The position numbers were made by a program, and so were the translations under genes. From assembly GCF_001592265.1 (NCBI RefSeq), contig NZ_BCWP01000012.1, forward strand, positions 29,843 through 93,842: a stretch of DNA of 64,000 nt. The letters run 5' to 3'. Positions 52,769 through 62,127 of the stretch are shown piece after piece. Source of the DNA: Curvibacter delicatus NBRC 14919. GTDB taxonomy: Bacteria > Pseudomonadota > Gammaproteobacteria > Burkholderiales > Burkholderiaceae_C. The notes below the pieces were generated by a model. The model had not been told where the DNA came from. It searched no databases and was given only the letters and a program-made list of their open reading frames with translations. Each line of letters begins with the position of its first letter. Positions within the stretch are counted from its first letter, which is position 1.

Positions 52769-54055
52769 ATGAGATACCTTGTCAACTGGAAACCCCTGAT
52801 GTGCTTGCTGCTCTGGCCGGCGATGCATGCCTGGGCGCAGCCGGCGTCAACGCAGATGGCGAACTCAGCGCCCCACAACGGGCCATCGTTGAGCTTGCCG
52901 GAATTGATAAGCACCATCCTGGTGCACAACCCCGGCCTGCAGGTTGCACGCCGCGCGCGTGACCAAGCTGCGGCCGGTGTGAGCACGGCCGCTGCGCTGG
53001 CCAACCCCCGGCTGGAGTGGAGCGAAGGCCAGACCCAGGCCCGCTTGGCTTCGGCCAATCCTGGTCGGGTGCAGGGCTGGGCGCTGTCGCAGTTCATCGA
53101 AAACCCGGTGCTGCGGGGCGCGCGCATGGAGGCCGCCCGTGCCAACGAGCGCGGCAGCAGCCATCAGGTCGCCATCGTGCGTAACGAACTGGCAGCACAG
53201 GTTCAGCTGCGTGCCTTTGAATACCTGCTGCGCCGGGCCGAGGTACGTGCGACCACCGAGGACGTGGCCTTGCTGGAGCAGGTACGCGAACGCGTACGGT
53301 TGCGGGTGGAAAGCGGCGAAGCCGCGCGTTACGAGATCATCAAGGCCGATGCGGAAATCATCAATGCGCGTCAGCGCCAGCAAAACGCCACGCTGCAGGC
53401 TGAACAGGCGCTGTTGAGTCTCAACCGGCTGGCAGCCGGCCAACTGCCGGCACGCTGGAGCCTGCGCGGCGCGCTCGACGACGAGATTCGCCTGGGCGAA
53501 CTCGACGAAATACAGCGCCAGGCGCAGCTCCACAACCCGGAGATCAAGGCGCTGCAAAGCCAGGTGGAGAAGGCACAGAGCCAGCAGCAGGCGGCACGCG
53601 CCAGCCGCTGGCCCGGTGTCGAGGTGCGTTACACCGAGTCGACGGATGTCGAACTGCGCCATGGCACGCTGGGCGTGCAGGTGCAGATTCCGCTGCTCGA
53701 CCAGCGCAGCGGTCCGATGGCGGAAGCCGCGGCCGAACTGGAGCGTGCCCGCATCCGGCTGGAGGGGCGTCAGGCGGAAATGCGCCAGCAGGTCTTGCAG
53801 GCCTGGAAATCACTGGAGATGGCCCGCTTGCGTGTGGAAGCGCTGGGGCAGGGCGCCATGCGCGAGGCCGAGGCAGCGCTGCGTGTGGCCCAGGCCGCTT
53901 ACCGTTTTGGCGAGCGCGGCATTCTCGATGTGCTTGATGCCCAGCGCGTTTTGCAGTCCGTACGTGCCGACCTGCTCGATGCGCGCTACCAGGTACAGGC
54001 TGCGCGCATTGACCTCGACTACCTCGCCGGCCGTTACGCCGAAGACAATCTTTGA
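52769..54055 (+). CDS. Outer membrane efflux protein (CzcC/TolC family)
   Basis: The 428-residue protein has a signal peptide (ending HAWAQ, about residue 23) and the paired coiled-coil repeats of TolC-type factors. Examples are SLPELISTILVHNPGLQVARRARDQAAAG and, in the second repeat, LRVAQAAYRFGERGILDVLDAQRVLQSVRADLLDARYQVQAARIDLDYLAG. It forms the outer-membrane exit channel for the RND pump. The fusion and pump genes follow closely, the next after 16 bp. Confidence 0.92.
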   Translation: MRYLVNWKPLMCLLLWPAMHAWAQPASTQMANSAPHNGPSLSLPELISTILVHNPGLQVARRARDQAAAGVSTAAALANPRLEWSEGQTQARLASANPGRVQGWALSQFIENPVLRGARMEAARANERGSSHQVAIVRNELAAQVQLRAFEYLLRRAEVRATTEDVALLEQVRERVRLRVESGEAARYEIIKADAEIINARQRQQNATLQAEQALLSLNRLAAGQLPARWSLRGALDDEIRLGELDEIQRQAQLHNPEIKALQSQVEKAQSQQQAARASRWPGVEVRYTESTDVELRHGTLGVQVQIPLLDQRSGPMAEAAAELERARIRLEGRQAEMRQQVLQAWKSLEMARLRVEALGQGAMREAEAALRVAQAAYRFGERGILDVLDAQRVLQSVRADLLDARYQVQAARIDLDYLAGRYAEDNL

Positions 54056-54071
54056 TTCCGAAGGACACGTC

Positions 54072-55289
54072 ATGAGATTCGTTCCCCCCTTCACACTGCG
54101 ACGAACCCGGCTGTTCGTCGCGGGGCTGGCTGTCGTAGCCGGCCTGATGACCCTGGCCGGATGCACGGACAAGACCGAGGCCAATGCGTCGGCGGCGCCC
54201 CAGGTGGTCAGCGATCCGCTGCTGGTGCGCATCAGCCCCGAGCAGGCGGCCAACTACAAGATCGGTCCAGTCGTGCTGGCCGACGTGGCACTGATCCAGG
54301 AGCATCCGGGTCGCATTGAAGCCAATGAGCGGCTGGTCAGCCGCATCGGCGCGACCGTCACCGGCCGGGTGACGCAGGTGCTGGCCGAGCTGGGTGATAC
54401 GGTGCGCCCGGGGCAGACCCTGGCCCAGGTCAGCAGCCCGGAGCTGACCACCTCCCAGCTGGCCTATCTGCGTGCCAACTCGGGCCTGTCTCTGGCCGAA
54501 CGTGCCGTGGAGCGGGCGCGCCAGCTGATCCAGGCGGATGTGATCGGCTCGGCCGAGCTGCAGCGGCGCGAATCGGAGCTGTCGATTGCGCGTGCCGAGA
54601 AGCGCGCGGCCGAGGACCAGCTGCGCCTGCTCGGCCTGCCGCAGGCCGCCATCGAACGCCTGCGTACCGAAGGCAGTCTGCATTCCGAGGCTGGTGTGGT
54701 GGCGCGGCTGGGCGGCGTCGTGATCGAACGCAAGGTGAGCCAGGGCCAGGTGGTGCAGCCTGGCGACCAGCTGTTCACCGTGGCCGACCTGTCCAGTGTC
54801 TGGGTGGTGGGGGCGTTGCCGGAGCAGGCGGCGCGCTCGGTGCAGCGCGGCCAGGTGGTGGAGATCGAAGTGCCGGCCATTGACCAGAAGTTCACCGGCC
54901 AGGTGGTGTTCGTGAGTGACACCATCCAGCCCGAAACACGCACGGTGGCGATCCGCACCCAGGTGGACAACGCCCGGCGCGAACTCAAGCCGCAGATGCT
55001 GGCCACGCTGCGCATTGCGGGCGCGACCCACAACACGCCGGTGGTGCCCGAAACGGCAGTGGTGCGCGAGAACGACCGCGACCACGTGTTCGTGCAGGTG
55101 GCGCCCAACAGCTTTCGCCTGACGCAGGTCGAGCTGGGGCCGGTCACGGCCAAGCTGCGGCCGGTGCTCAAGGGGTTGAGCGCAGGGGCGATCATCGTTA
55201 CCGACGGCGGCTTCCACCTCAACAATGACCGTGCGCAGCGGCTGCTGACAGATGGCGCCGCACCTGCCACGGCCGGAGCGACCAAATGA
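54072..55289 (+). CDS. RND efflux periplasmic adaptor (CzcB-like)
   Basis: The 405-residue adaptor is a probable lipoprotein (TLAGC, Cys34). The hairpin and lipoyl parts are split as usual: IGATVTGRVTQVLAELGDTVRPGQTLAQVSSPEL, a helical hairpin, then VVARLGGVVIERKVSQGQVVQPGDQLFTVADLSSVWVVG, followed by beta-barrel and membrane-proximal domains. It joins the inner-membrane pump to the outer channel. AAGGA precedes the ATG at 54072, and its stop overlaps the pump start by 4 bp. Confidence 0.93.
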   Translation: MRFVPPFTLRRTRLFVAGLAVVAGLMTLAGCTDKTEANASAAPQVVSDPLLVRISPEQAANYKIGPVVLADVALIQEHPGRIEANERLVSRIGATVTGRVTQVLAELGDTVRPGQTLAQVSSPELTTSQLAYLRANSGLSLAERAVERARQLIQADVIGSAELQRRESELSIARAEKRAAEDQLRLLGLPQAAIERLRTEGSLHSEAGVVARLGGVVIERKVSQGQVVQPGDQLFTVADLSSVWVVGALPEQAARSVQRGQVVEIEVPAIDQKFTGQVVFVSDTIQPETRTVAIRTQVDNARRELKPQMLATLRIAGATHNTPVVPETAVVRENDRDHVFVQVAPNSFRLTQVELGPVTAKLRPVLKGLSAGAIIVTDGGFHLNNDRAQRLLTDGAAPATAGATK

Positions 55290-58200
55290 TCGCAGGCCTG
55301 ATCCGCTGGTCGCTGCAGGAGCGCATCCTGGTGGCGGTGATCAGTTGCGTGCTGTTGCTGGCCGGTCTGCTGGCGGTCAAGCGCCTGTCGGTCGATGCCT
55401 TTCCGGATGTCACCAATGTGCAGGTGCAGGTGGCGACCGAGGCGCCGGGCCGACCGCCGACCGAGGTCGAACGCTTCATCACGGCGCCGATCGAGATTGC
55501 CATGACCGGCTTGCCCGGGCTGGTGGAAATGCGTTCGCTCAACCGCAACGGCGTGTCGCTCGTCACCCTGGTGTTCACCGACAAGACCGATGTCTACTTC
55601 GCACGCCAACTGGTGCTGGAGCGCCTGATGGAAGTCGGTCAGCGCATGCCCGCCGGTGTGACGCCGGTGCTGGGGCCGGTGTCGACCGGCCTGGGCGAGG
55701 TCTACCAGTACACGCTGGAGCGTGCCGATGACCGCGGCCCGGATGGCCGGCTCAAGCCCTTGTCGGAAGAGGAACTGCGCAAGCGGCGCGAGGTGCAGGA
55801 CTGGGTGGTACGGCCCATGCTGCGTTCCGTGCCGGGGGTGGCCGACATCAACAGCCAGGGCGGTTTCGCCCGCCAGTACCAGGTCAAGGTTAATCCGGAC
55901 CGCTTGCGCTACTACAGCCTGAGCGTCAAGGAGGTCCATGACGCGATTGCGCGCAACAACGCGAATTCGTCCGGCGGCGTGCTGCCGGCGCTGGCGGAAC
56001 AGTACCTGATCCGGGGCGTTGGCCTGATCTCCTCGCTGGAGGACGTGGGCAACATCGCGCTCAAGGAGTTCCAGGGCACACCGGTGTATGTGAAAGACGT
56101 GGCCCAGGTGAGCTTCGGCTCCGAGGTGCGCCAGGGGGCCATCATCAAAGATGGCGATACCGAGTCGGTCGCCGGCATCGTGCAGATGATCCGCGGCGGC
56201 AACGCGCGCGAGGTGGTGACGCGCATCAAGGCGCGCGTCGCCGAGATCAATACCCGGCAGATGCTGCCCGACGGCTTGCAGATCGTGCCCTTTTACGATC
56301 GTTCGGAACTGGTCAACACGGCGATGAAGACCGTGGCAAAGGTGCTGGCCGAAGGTATCGTGCTGGTGATCGTCATCCTGTTCGTCTTCCTTGGCGACGT
56401 GCGCTCGAGCATCATCGTGGTGGCCACGCTGATCCTCACACCCTTGCTGACCTTCTTCGTGATGAACCGCATCGGCCTGAGCGCCAACCTGATGTCGCTC
56501 GGCGGCCTGGCCATTGCCATCGGTCTGATGGTCGACGGCGCCGTGGTGGTGGTGGAGAACGCCTTTGCCCGTCTTGGTGATCCGGCCCACGAGGGCAAGT
56601 CACGCGCCCGGGTGATCCTGGAAGCCGCATCCGAGGTCGGCAAGCCGGTGCTGTACGGCGTGGGCATCATCATTCTGGTGTTCCTGCCGCTGCTGAGCCT
56701 GCAGGGCATGGAAGGCAAGATGTTCGCACCGCTGGCGCTGACGATTGCGATTGCGCTGACCATCTCGCTCATCCTGAGCTTCACCATGAGCCCGATGCTG
56801 TGCAGTTTCATCCTCAAGGGTGGCGCCGAGCATGACACCTGGCTGCTGCGCCAGCTCAAGGCACCCTACCTGCGCATGCTGCACTGGTCGCTGGCACAGC
56901 CGCGCAAGGTCTTGACGGGAGCGCTGGTGGCGCTGGTCGGCAGCTTTGCGCTGGTGCCCTTCCTCGGCACGGCCTTCATCCCCACCATGCAGGAAGGGTC
57001 CATCACACCGGTGATCGTGCGTGTGCCGAAGATCTCGATCGAGGAGTCGATCAAGCTGGAAAGCCAGGCCATGCGTGCCATCAAGACCGTGCCCGAGGTG
57101 CAGACCGTGGTCTCGCGCCTGGGGCGCGGCGAGTCGGCATCCGATCCGGGGCAGCCGCACGAGTCAGACCCGATCGTGATGCTCAAGCCCCGTGACCAGT
57201 GGCGCGATGGAATGGACCAGGAAGCCATCGCCGCTGAAATCCGCGACAAGCTCAGGTTCCTGCCGGGTGTGGAGATCGCCATCAGCCAGCCGATTGCCGC
57301 GCGGGTGGACGAGATGGTGTCAGGCGTGCGCTCCCAGGTTGCGGTGAAGATCTTTGGTGACGACCTGGAGCAGCTGCGCAAGCTCGGCGACGCGGTGGCA
57401 GCCGCGCTCATGGCCACCTCTGGCGCCACCGACCTGCGGGTGGAGCGCGTCAGCGGCCAGGAGTACCTGACCATCCGCATCGACCGCTCAGCCATCGCGC
57501 GTTATGGCCTGAACGTCGAGGACGTCAACGCCCTGATCGAAATCGCGGTGCAGGGCAAGGTCGCGACCCAGGTGTACGAGGGGGAGCGCCGCTTCGACAC
57601 CGTGGTGCGGCTGCCGGCCGCGTACCGCTCGGACGTGGAGTCGATCGGCAATCTGGTGCTGCGCGCACCCACCGGCGCCATCGTGCCGCTGCGTGACGTG
57701 GCCCACATCACGCTCGGCGACGGGCCAGCGCAGGTCAGCCGCGATGGCGGCAAGCGCCGGCTGGTGGTGGGCGTCAACGTGCAGGGGCGCGACCTGGGCG
57801 GCTTCGTGGCCGAGGCGCAGGGCCGCATCGGGCGCAGCGTGCCGCTGCCGCCGGGTTACGAGTTGTCCTGGGGTGGCCAGTTCGAGAACATGGAGCGCGC
57901 CATCGAGCGGCTGTCGCTGATCATTCCGCTGACCATCGTGGCGATCTTCTTCCTGCTGTTCATGCTGTTCAATTCGGTGCGGTATGCCGCGCTGGTGATC
58001 ACGGTGCTGCCGCTGGCAGCCATCGGCGGCCTGGTGGCGCTGGCCCTCAGCGGCGAGTACCTGAGCGTGCCGGCGGCAGTGGGCTTCATCAACCTGTGGG
58101 GCATTGCCGTGCTCAACGGTGTGGTGCTGGTGAGCTTCATCCGTGAGAAGCGCGAGGCGGGACTGTCGACCGACGAGGCCATCCTGGAGGGCTGCACACA

Positions 58201-58402
58201 CCGTTTCCGGCCCGTCATGATGACCGCGATGGTGGCGCTGCTGGCGCTCATCCCCATGCTGTTTTCCACCGGCCCCGGCTCGGAGGTGACACGCCCGCTG
58301 GCGGTGGTGGTGATCGGTGGCCTGTTCTCGTCGACCAGTCTGACGCTGCTGCTGGTGCCGGTGCTCTACCGCTGGTTTGAAGAAAAAGAAGTCGAGGCCT
58401 GA
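55286..58402 (+). CDS. Heavy-metal efflux RND pump (CzcA/CusA family)
   Basis: The 1038-residue proton-driven pump has the twelve-helix RND layout, opening MIAGLIRWSLQERILVAVI. Its membrane-helix-4 motif reads AIGLMVDGAVVVVEN, with Asp near residue 417. The DG pair is the divalent-cation form, unlike DA in CusA, but the first Asp of the CzcA-type DFG motif is Ala here. It is therefore not a classic Zn/Co/Cd pump, and its metal is uncertain. The last gene of the operon, a PII-like protein, follows 20 bp downstream. Confidence 0.93.
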   Translation: MIAGLIRWSLQERILVAVISCVLLLAGLLAVKRLSVDAFPDVTNVQVQVATEAPGRPPTEVERFITAPIEIAMTGLPGLVEMRSLNRNGVSLVTLVFTDKTDVYFARQLVLERLMEVGQRMPAGVTPVLGPVSTGLGEVYQYTLERADDRGPDGRLKPLSEEELRKRREVQDWVVRPMLRSVPGVADINSQGGFARQYQVKVNPDRLRYYSLSVKEVHDAIARNNANSSGGVLPALAEQYLIRGVGLISSLEDVGNIALKEFQGTPVYVKDVAQVSFGSEVRQGAIIKDGDTESVAGIVQMIRGGNAREVVTRIKARVAEINTRQMLPDGLQIVPFYDRSELVNTAMKTVAKVLAEGIVLVIVILFVFLGDVRSSIIVVATLILTPLLTFFVMNRIGLSANLMSLGGLAIAIGLMVDGAVVVVENAFARLGDPAHEGKSRARVILEAASEVGKPVLYGVGIIILVFLPLLSLQGMEGKMFAPLALTIAIALTISLILSFTMSPMLCSFILKGGAEHDTWLLRQLKAPYLRMLHWSLAQPRKVLTGALVALVGSFALVPFLGTAFIPTMQEGSITPVIVRVPKISIEESIKLESQAMRAIKTVPEVQTVVSRLGRGESASDPGQPHESDPIVMLKPRDQWRDGMDQEAIAAEIRDKLRFLPGVEIAISQPIAARVDEMVSGVRSQVAVKIFGDDLEQLRKLGDAVAAALMATSGATDLRVERVSGQEYLTIRIDRSAIARYGLNVEDVNALIEIAVQGKVATQVYEGERRFDTVVRLPAAYRSDVESIGNLVLRAPTGAIVPLRDVAHITLGDGPAQVSRDGGKRRLVVGVNVQGRDLGGFVAEAQGRIGRSVPLPPGYELSWGGQFENMERAIERLSLIIPLTIVAIFFLLFMLFNSVRYAALVITVLPLAAIGGLVALALSGEYLSVPAAVGFINLWGIAVLNGVVLVSFIREKREAGLSTDEAILEGCTHRFRPVMMTAMVALLALIPMLFSTGPGSEVTRPLAVVVIGGLFSSTSLTLLLVPVLYRWFEEKEVEA

Positions 58403-58422
58403 GAGAATCGAGGAAAAATGCC

Positions 58423-58761
58423 ATGAAAGAAATCCGTGCCATCGTCCGCCCCAACCGCCTGCCGCTGCTGCGCGAGGCCTTGCGGGGCATTCCCAATTTT
58501 CCCGGCCTCACGCTGATCAAGGCCGAGGGCTTCACGGCCCCGGCGTCCGTGGGCAAACGTACGGTCAGGGAAGAACTGACCGACTACACACCGAAGGTCA
58601 TGGTGACGGTGCTGGTGGACGACGACATGGTGGCCGAGATCCGCGACACCATCATCATGATCTGCAGCACGGGCCAGATCGGCGACGGCATCGTCTGGAC
58701 GGTGCCGATTGCCAGCATGCACCGTATCCGCAACGGCTCGGACATGCTGGCCGAGGAGTAA
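58423..58761 (+). CDS. PII-like protein linked to metal efflux
   Basis: The 112-residue protein has the PII/GlnB fold: MKEIRAIVRPNRLPLLREAL, a T-loop region from TAPASVGKRTVREELTD, then KVMVTVLVDDDMVAEIRDTIIMICSTGQIGDGIVWTVPI. The T-loop lacks the uridylylated tyrosine and sequence of GlnB/GlnK, so nitrogen signalling is unlikely. A PII subgroup (PII-NG) has been described beside heavy-metal RND pumps, and this gene fits it in place and form. AGAGAATCGAGG precedes the ATG. Its role is probably to sense a nucleotide or metal and adjust the pump. Confidence 0.85.
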   Translation: MKEIRAIVRPNRLPLLREALRGIPNFPGLTLIKAEGFTAPASVGKRTVREELTDYTPKVMVTVLVDDDMVAEIRDTIIMICSTGQIGDGIVWTVPIASMHRIRNGSDMLAEE

Positions 58762-58778
58762 GGCGTGGCGGTAAGGTC

Positions 58779-59645
58779 TTAGGCCATGCCGTTACGCCGT
58801 GCCAGTTCAACGAACAGGCCGGCCTGGTCCAGGTCGCTCAGGCCATGCTCCACGCCGTCGGCGTACAGCTTCTCCAGCAGGCCGGTGATGGGGGCATCGA
58901 AGCCCAGGCCGCTGGCTGTGTCCAGCGCATTGCGCATGTCCTTCAGTTGTACCGTCATGCGGCCGCGCGGCTCGAAGTCGCGCTCCACCATGCGCTGGCC
59001 GTGCACCTGCAGGATGCGGCTGTCGGCGAAGCCGCCGGTGATGGCTTCTTTCACCTTGGCCGGAATGGCGCCGCCTTTCTGGCACAGCAGCAAGGCCTCG
59101 GCCACGGCGCCGATGGTGATGCCCACGATCATCTGGTTGGCCAGCTTGGCCAACTGGCCCGCACCCGCAGGACCGACCAGGGTGGCGCGGCCCAGTGCTG
59201 CGAACACCGGCTGGGCGCGTGCGAAGGTGCTGGGCTTGCCACCGGCCATGATGGCCAGCGAGCCCTGTTCGGCGCCGATGGTGCCGCCGGATACCGGCGC
59301 GTCAAGGTGCGTGATGGCGTAGTCGCCCAGGCGTTCGGCATGGGCACGGGCCTCGGCCGGCTTGATGGACGACATGTCGACCACCACGGTGCCCGGTTTC
59401 ATGGCGTTGGCAACGCCGGCGCCAAACAGCACCTGTTCCACCACCTCGCCGTTCTCCAGCATGGTGATGACAATCTCCGCTTCGCGAGCGGCTGCGGCCG
59501 CGGTGTCGTGCACGGTGGCCAGGGTTGCCAGGCGTTCCGCCTTGTCGCGGCTGCGGTTCCAGACGTGGACTTCATGTCCCGCTTCGCACAGACGGCGGGC
59601 CATGGGAAATCCCATCAGCCCGATGCCCAGAAAGGCAAGTTTCAT
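58779..59645 (-). CDS. NAD(P)-dependent beta-hydroxyacid dehydrogenase
   Basis: The 288-residue enzyme is of the 3-hydroxyisobutyrate / 2-hydroxy-3-oxopropionate (tartronate semialdehyde) reductase family. The cofactor fold KLAFLGIGLMGFPMARRLCEAGHEVHVWNRS, the substrate loop DAPVSGGTIGAEQGSLAIMAGG and the catalytic lysine region GQLAKLANQMIVGITIGAVAEALLL are clear. The exact substrate is open. Its ATG overlaps the stop of the Gfo/Idh-type gene by 4 bp, and it is convergent with the efflux operon. Confidence 0.88.
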   Translation of the reverse strand: MKLAFLGIGLMGFPMARRLCEAGHEVHVWNRSRDKAERLATLATVHDTAAAAAREAEIVITMLENGEVVEQVLFGAGVANAMKPGTVVVDMSSIKPAEARAHAERLGDYAITHLDAPVSGGTIGAEQGSLAIMAGGKPSTFARAQPVFAALGRATLVGPAGAGQLAKLANQMIVGITIGAVAEALLLCQKGGAIPAKVKEAITGGFADSRILQVHGQRMVERDFEPRGRMTVQLKDMRNALDTASGLGFDAPITGLLEKLYADGVEHGLSDLDQAGLFVELARRNGMA

Positions 59646-60994
59646 TCTTTTCTCACTCCCTCAAACATGCGTTCCATCTCGCGTCGCACCTGGTAGGCAT
59701 GGGTGTTGGTATCCATGGCGACATCGTCCCAGCACAGGCTTTGGCCTTTTTTCACCGGACGCACCAGCTTGACATTGTGCGCCAAGCCCAGCGGCAGGCC
59801 GCCCAGCTGCAGCGAGGTGCTGGCCGGCAGCAGCTTGCCCCAGACGGTGTAGCCGCCTTCGCCGTCGAGCATCTCGCCGGGCTGCAGGTCGCGCTTGGCG
59901 GTGGCCACCACGTCGGCGTTCCAGCAGGTTGCCACGCCGGTGGGCTCACCACGCAGGGCGACAGAGGCGACCGAGACCCCCACTTCAAGGCCAATCAGGT
60001 GCCAGCGTTTGTAGAGCGTGAAGTAGCGCCCGCTGGGGTCGGTGTGGGCGTTGTATTCCTCGAAGCAGTTCTTGATGTACTCGGTCTCGGCTTCCACCGT
60101 GACCCACACGCCCATGCGGATGTCGTAGGGAATCTTGCGGCCATCGGCCTCCAGCGAAGAGATCACCTCCACCATGCCCTTGCGCTCCAGCACGCCACCT
60201 TCGCTTTTCGGCCGGGTCACAAAAGGAATGTCTTCCACGCTGGCCGGCGGGTAGAGCAGGCCGTTGCTGGGCACCGTCAGGCCGGTGGCGTTGGCCACCG
60301 CCGTGCTTTCGATCGAGGGCTTGGAGCCGTCGAGGAAGCTGTTGAACATCTTGGGGTTGAGGCCGCCGCGCGCCGCCTGCTCGGGCGTCAGGCCATAGTT
60401 GCCCCACACGGTCTCGGGCGTCGATTCACTGAAATGCGGCAGCCACTTGTGGCCGCGCCCGGCCGCCACCACCGGGAAGCCGCAGGTGCGCGCCCAGTCC
60501 ACCAGATCGCAGATCAGTGCCGGCTGGTCGCCGAAGGCCAGCGAATAGACCACCCCGGCCTGCGCCGCACGGCGCGCCAGCAGCGGGCCACAGAAGGCAT
60601 CGGCTTCCACCGTGACGTTGACCACGTGCTTGCCATGGGCGAAGGCCTCCAGGATGTGGTCCACTGCGGCAACCGGGTTGCCGGTGCACTCGACGATGAT
60701 GTCGATCTGCGGATGCGTGACGACCGCCTGCCAGTCATCGGTGATCCAGGTTGCTCCTGTTTTGATAGCGTCTTGCGCAGATTTCGCCTGGGTGGAAGCA
60801 AGATTCCATCCGACACGGGCGAGGTTGGCGCGTGCGGCGTCGGGTGACAGGTCGGCAATGGCCACCAGCTGCACGCCGGGCGTGCGCGGAATCTGGGCCA
60901 GGTACATGGAGCCGAATTTGCCGGCACCGATCAGGCCGACACGGATCGGTCGCTGTTCGGCGGCGCGCTGCTGGAGTTTGGCGTGGAGGTTCAT
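59642..60994 (-). CDS. NAD(P)-binding oxidoreductase with SAF-like C-terminus
   Basis: The 450-residue protein has an N-terminal Rossmann domain (IRVGLIGAGKFGSMYLAQIPRTPGVQLVAIADL) like homoserine dehydrogenase or Gfo/Idh enzymes and VECTGNPVAAVDHILEAFAHGKHVV. A C-terminal part ending RDLQPGEMLDGEGGYTVWGKL and PVKKGQSLCWDDV is SAF-like. Proteins of this form are common near sugar or tetronate genes; the substrate is not known. It forms an overlapping pair with the hydroxyacid dehydrogenase, which suggests successive steps. A dispersed repeat copy encodes the AKSAQDAIKTGA segment. Confidence 0.8.
   Translation of the reverse strand: MNLHAKLQQRAAEQRPIRVGLIGAGKFGSMYLAQIPRTPGVQLVAIADLSPDAARANLARVGWNLASTQAKSAQDAIKTGATWITDDWQAVVTHPQIDIIVECTGNPVAAVDHILEAFAHGKHVVNVTVEADAFCGPLLARRAAQAGVVYSLAFGDQPALICDLVDWARTCGFPVVAAGRGHKWLPHFSESTPETVWGNYGLTPEQAARGGLNPKMFNSFLDGSKPSIESTAVANATGLTVPSNGLLYPPASVEDIPFVTRPKSEGGVLERKGMVEVISSLEADGRKIPYDIRMGVWVTVEAETEYIKNCFEEYNAHTDPSGRYFTLYKRWHLIGLEVGVSVASVALRGEPTGVATCWNADVVATAKRDLQPGEMLDGEGGYTVWGKLLPASTSLQLGGLPLGLAHNVKLVRPVKKGQSLCWDDVAMDTNTHAYQVRREMERMFEGVRKE
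60753..60782 (+). repeat. Dispersed GCTAT-N-RTAGC repeat, copy in the Gfo/Idh-type gene
   Basis: GCTCCTGTTTTGATAGC is followed by GTCTTGCGC. The left arm has GCTCC in place of GCTAT, but the right half and the TTGCGC tail match the other copies well. It is in frame within the gene. Confidence 0.5.
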
Positions 60995-61123
60995 GAAACA
61001 AGAATACCGCGACTTGTTCTTCTCAGGGTTTCCCCTTGCCGCAGGCCACGCACCGTCGAACAGTGGGAGTGTGACAAGATCAAGCCCTGCGAAAATGTTC
61101 AGAACACAGATTGGAGATCGCGA

Positions 61124-62005
61124 ATGGCTTCTTGGGACAAGCAATGGCTGGACCGCATGTACAACAACCGGGCGCTGGTGCCTGAACACGCTGCCCACTT
61201 CGCCCAATGGGCAGATGCCTCTGACGATGTGCGTGAGGTCCATGCACACACGCTGGATGTCGCTTATGGCGATGGACCGATGGAAACGCTCGACATCTTT
61301 CCGCGTTCGCGTCTGGCGCCGCAACCGGCTCCGGCCGCCGGTGCGCCGGTGGTGGTGTTCATCCACGGCGGCTACTGGCGTTCGCTCGACAAGGCCGAGC
61401 ATGCCTTCATCGCCCCGGCCTTCACCAACCAGGGGGCTTGCGTGATGATCCCCAACTACGCACTGTGCCCGGCGGTGACCATTCCCGAGATCACGTTGCA
61501 GATGGTCAAGGCGCTGGCCTGGGTCTGGCGCAACGCCCGCAAGTACGGCGGCGACCCGAAGCGCATCCATGTGGTGGGCCATTCGGCGGGGGGCCATCTG
61601 GCGGCCATGCTGCTGAATTGCCTCTGGCCGGCTTATGCCAAGGACCTGCCGGCCGACCTGGTGAAAGGTGCCCTGTCCATTTCCGGCCTGTACGACCTGG
61701 AACCGATCATGCACACCCCTTTCCTCAAGGACTCGCTCAAGCTCACACCCGAGCAGGTCCGCCTGGCCAGTCCGGCTCGGCTCGCTGCGCCGAAACAAGG
61801 TGTGCTGTACACCGTGGCCGGGGGCGACGAAAGCGCCGAGTTCATCCGCCACAACCGGCTGATCCAGCAGGCCTGGGGCAAAAAAGTGGTGCCGGTGTGC
61901 CGGACCCTTCCCGGCAAGAACCATTTCAGCGTGCTGGAAGACCTGACGGCACCTTGGACCGACCTGTACCAACTGGCGAGCCGGTTGGTCTTTGGCAAGG
62001 CGTGA
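61124..62005 (+). CDS. Alpha/beta hydrolase (esterase / kynurenine formamidase-like)
   Basis: The 293-residue enzyme has the oxyanion loop VVVFIHGGYWRSLDKAEHAF and the nucleophile elbow VVGHSAGGHLAAMLL; the acid and histidine are probably in TVAGGDESAEF and PGKNHFSVLEDL. HGGYW is typical of hormone-sensitive-lipase-type esterases and bacterial kynurenine formamidases. No kynurenine genes are nearby, so a general carboxylesterase is as likely. The ATG at 61124 has GGAG 7 bp upstream; the frame opens at 60983. Confidence 0.85.
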   Translation: MASWDKQWLDRMYNNRALVPEHAAHFAQWADASDDVREVHAHTLDVAYGDGPMETLDIFPRSRLAPQPAPAAGAPVVVFIHGGYWRSLDKAEHAFIAPAFTNQGACVMIPNYALCPAVTIPEITLQMVKALAWVWRNARKYGGDPKRIHVVGHSAGGHLAAMLLNCLWPAYAKDLPADLVKGALSISGLYDLEPIMHTPFLKDSLKLTPEQVRLASPARLAAPKQGVLYTVAGGDESAEFIRHNRLIQQAWGKKVVPVCRTLPGKNHFSVLEDLTAPWTDLYQLASRLVFGKA

Positions 62006-62127
62006 GCTGACGCTTTGGCGGCCTGTTCCGTCCTTTTCTCCGGCAAGGATGTCACGGGAGGGTTGATGTGTTGCAGTTGTCGTCTGGGCCTGCTGACGTG
62101 CCATGCACTCCACAGGGGTGACTGCCC

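Noticed and set aside
53616..54071. Upstream extension of the adaptor frame to 53616
   Set aside because: It overlaps the outer-membrane factor gene in another frame; the lipoprotein signal and ribosome site put the start at 54072.
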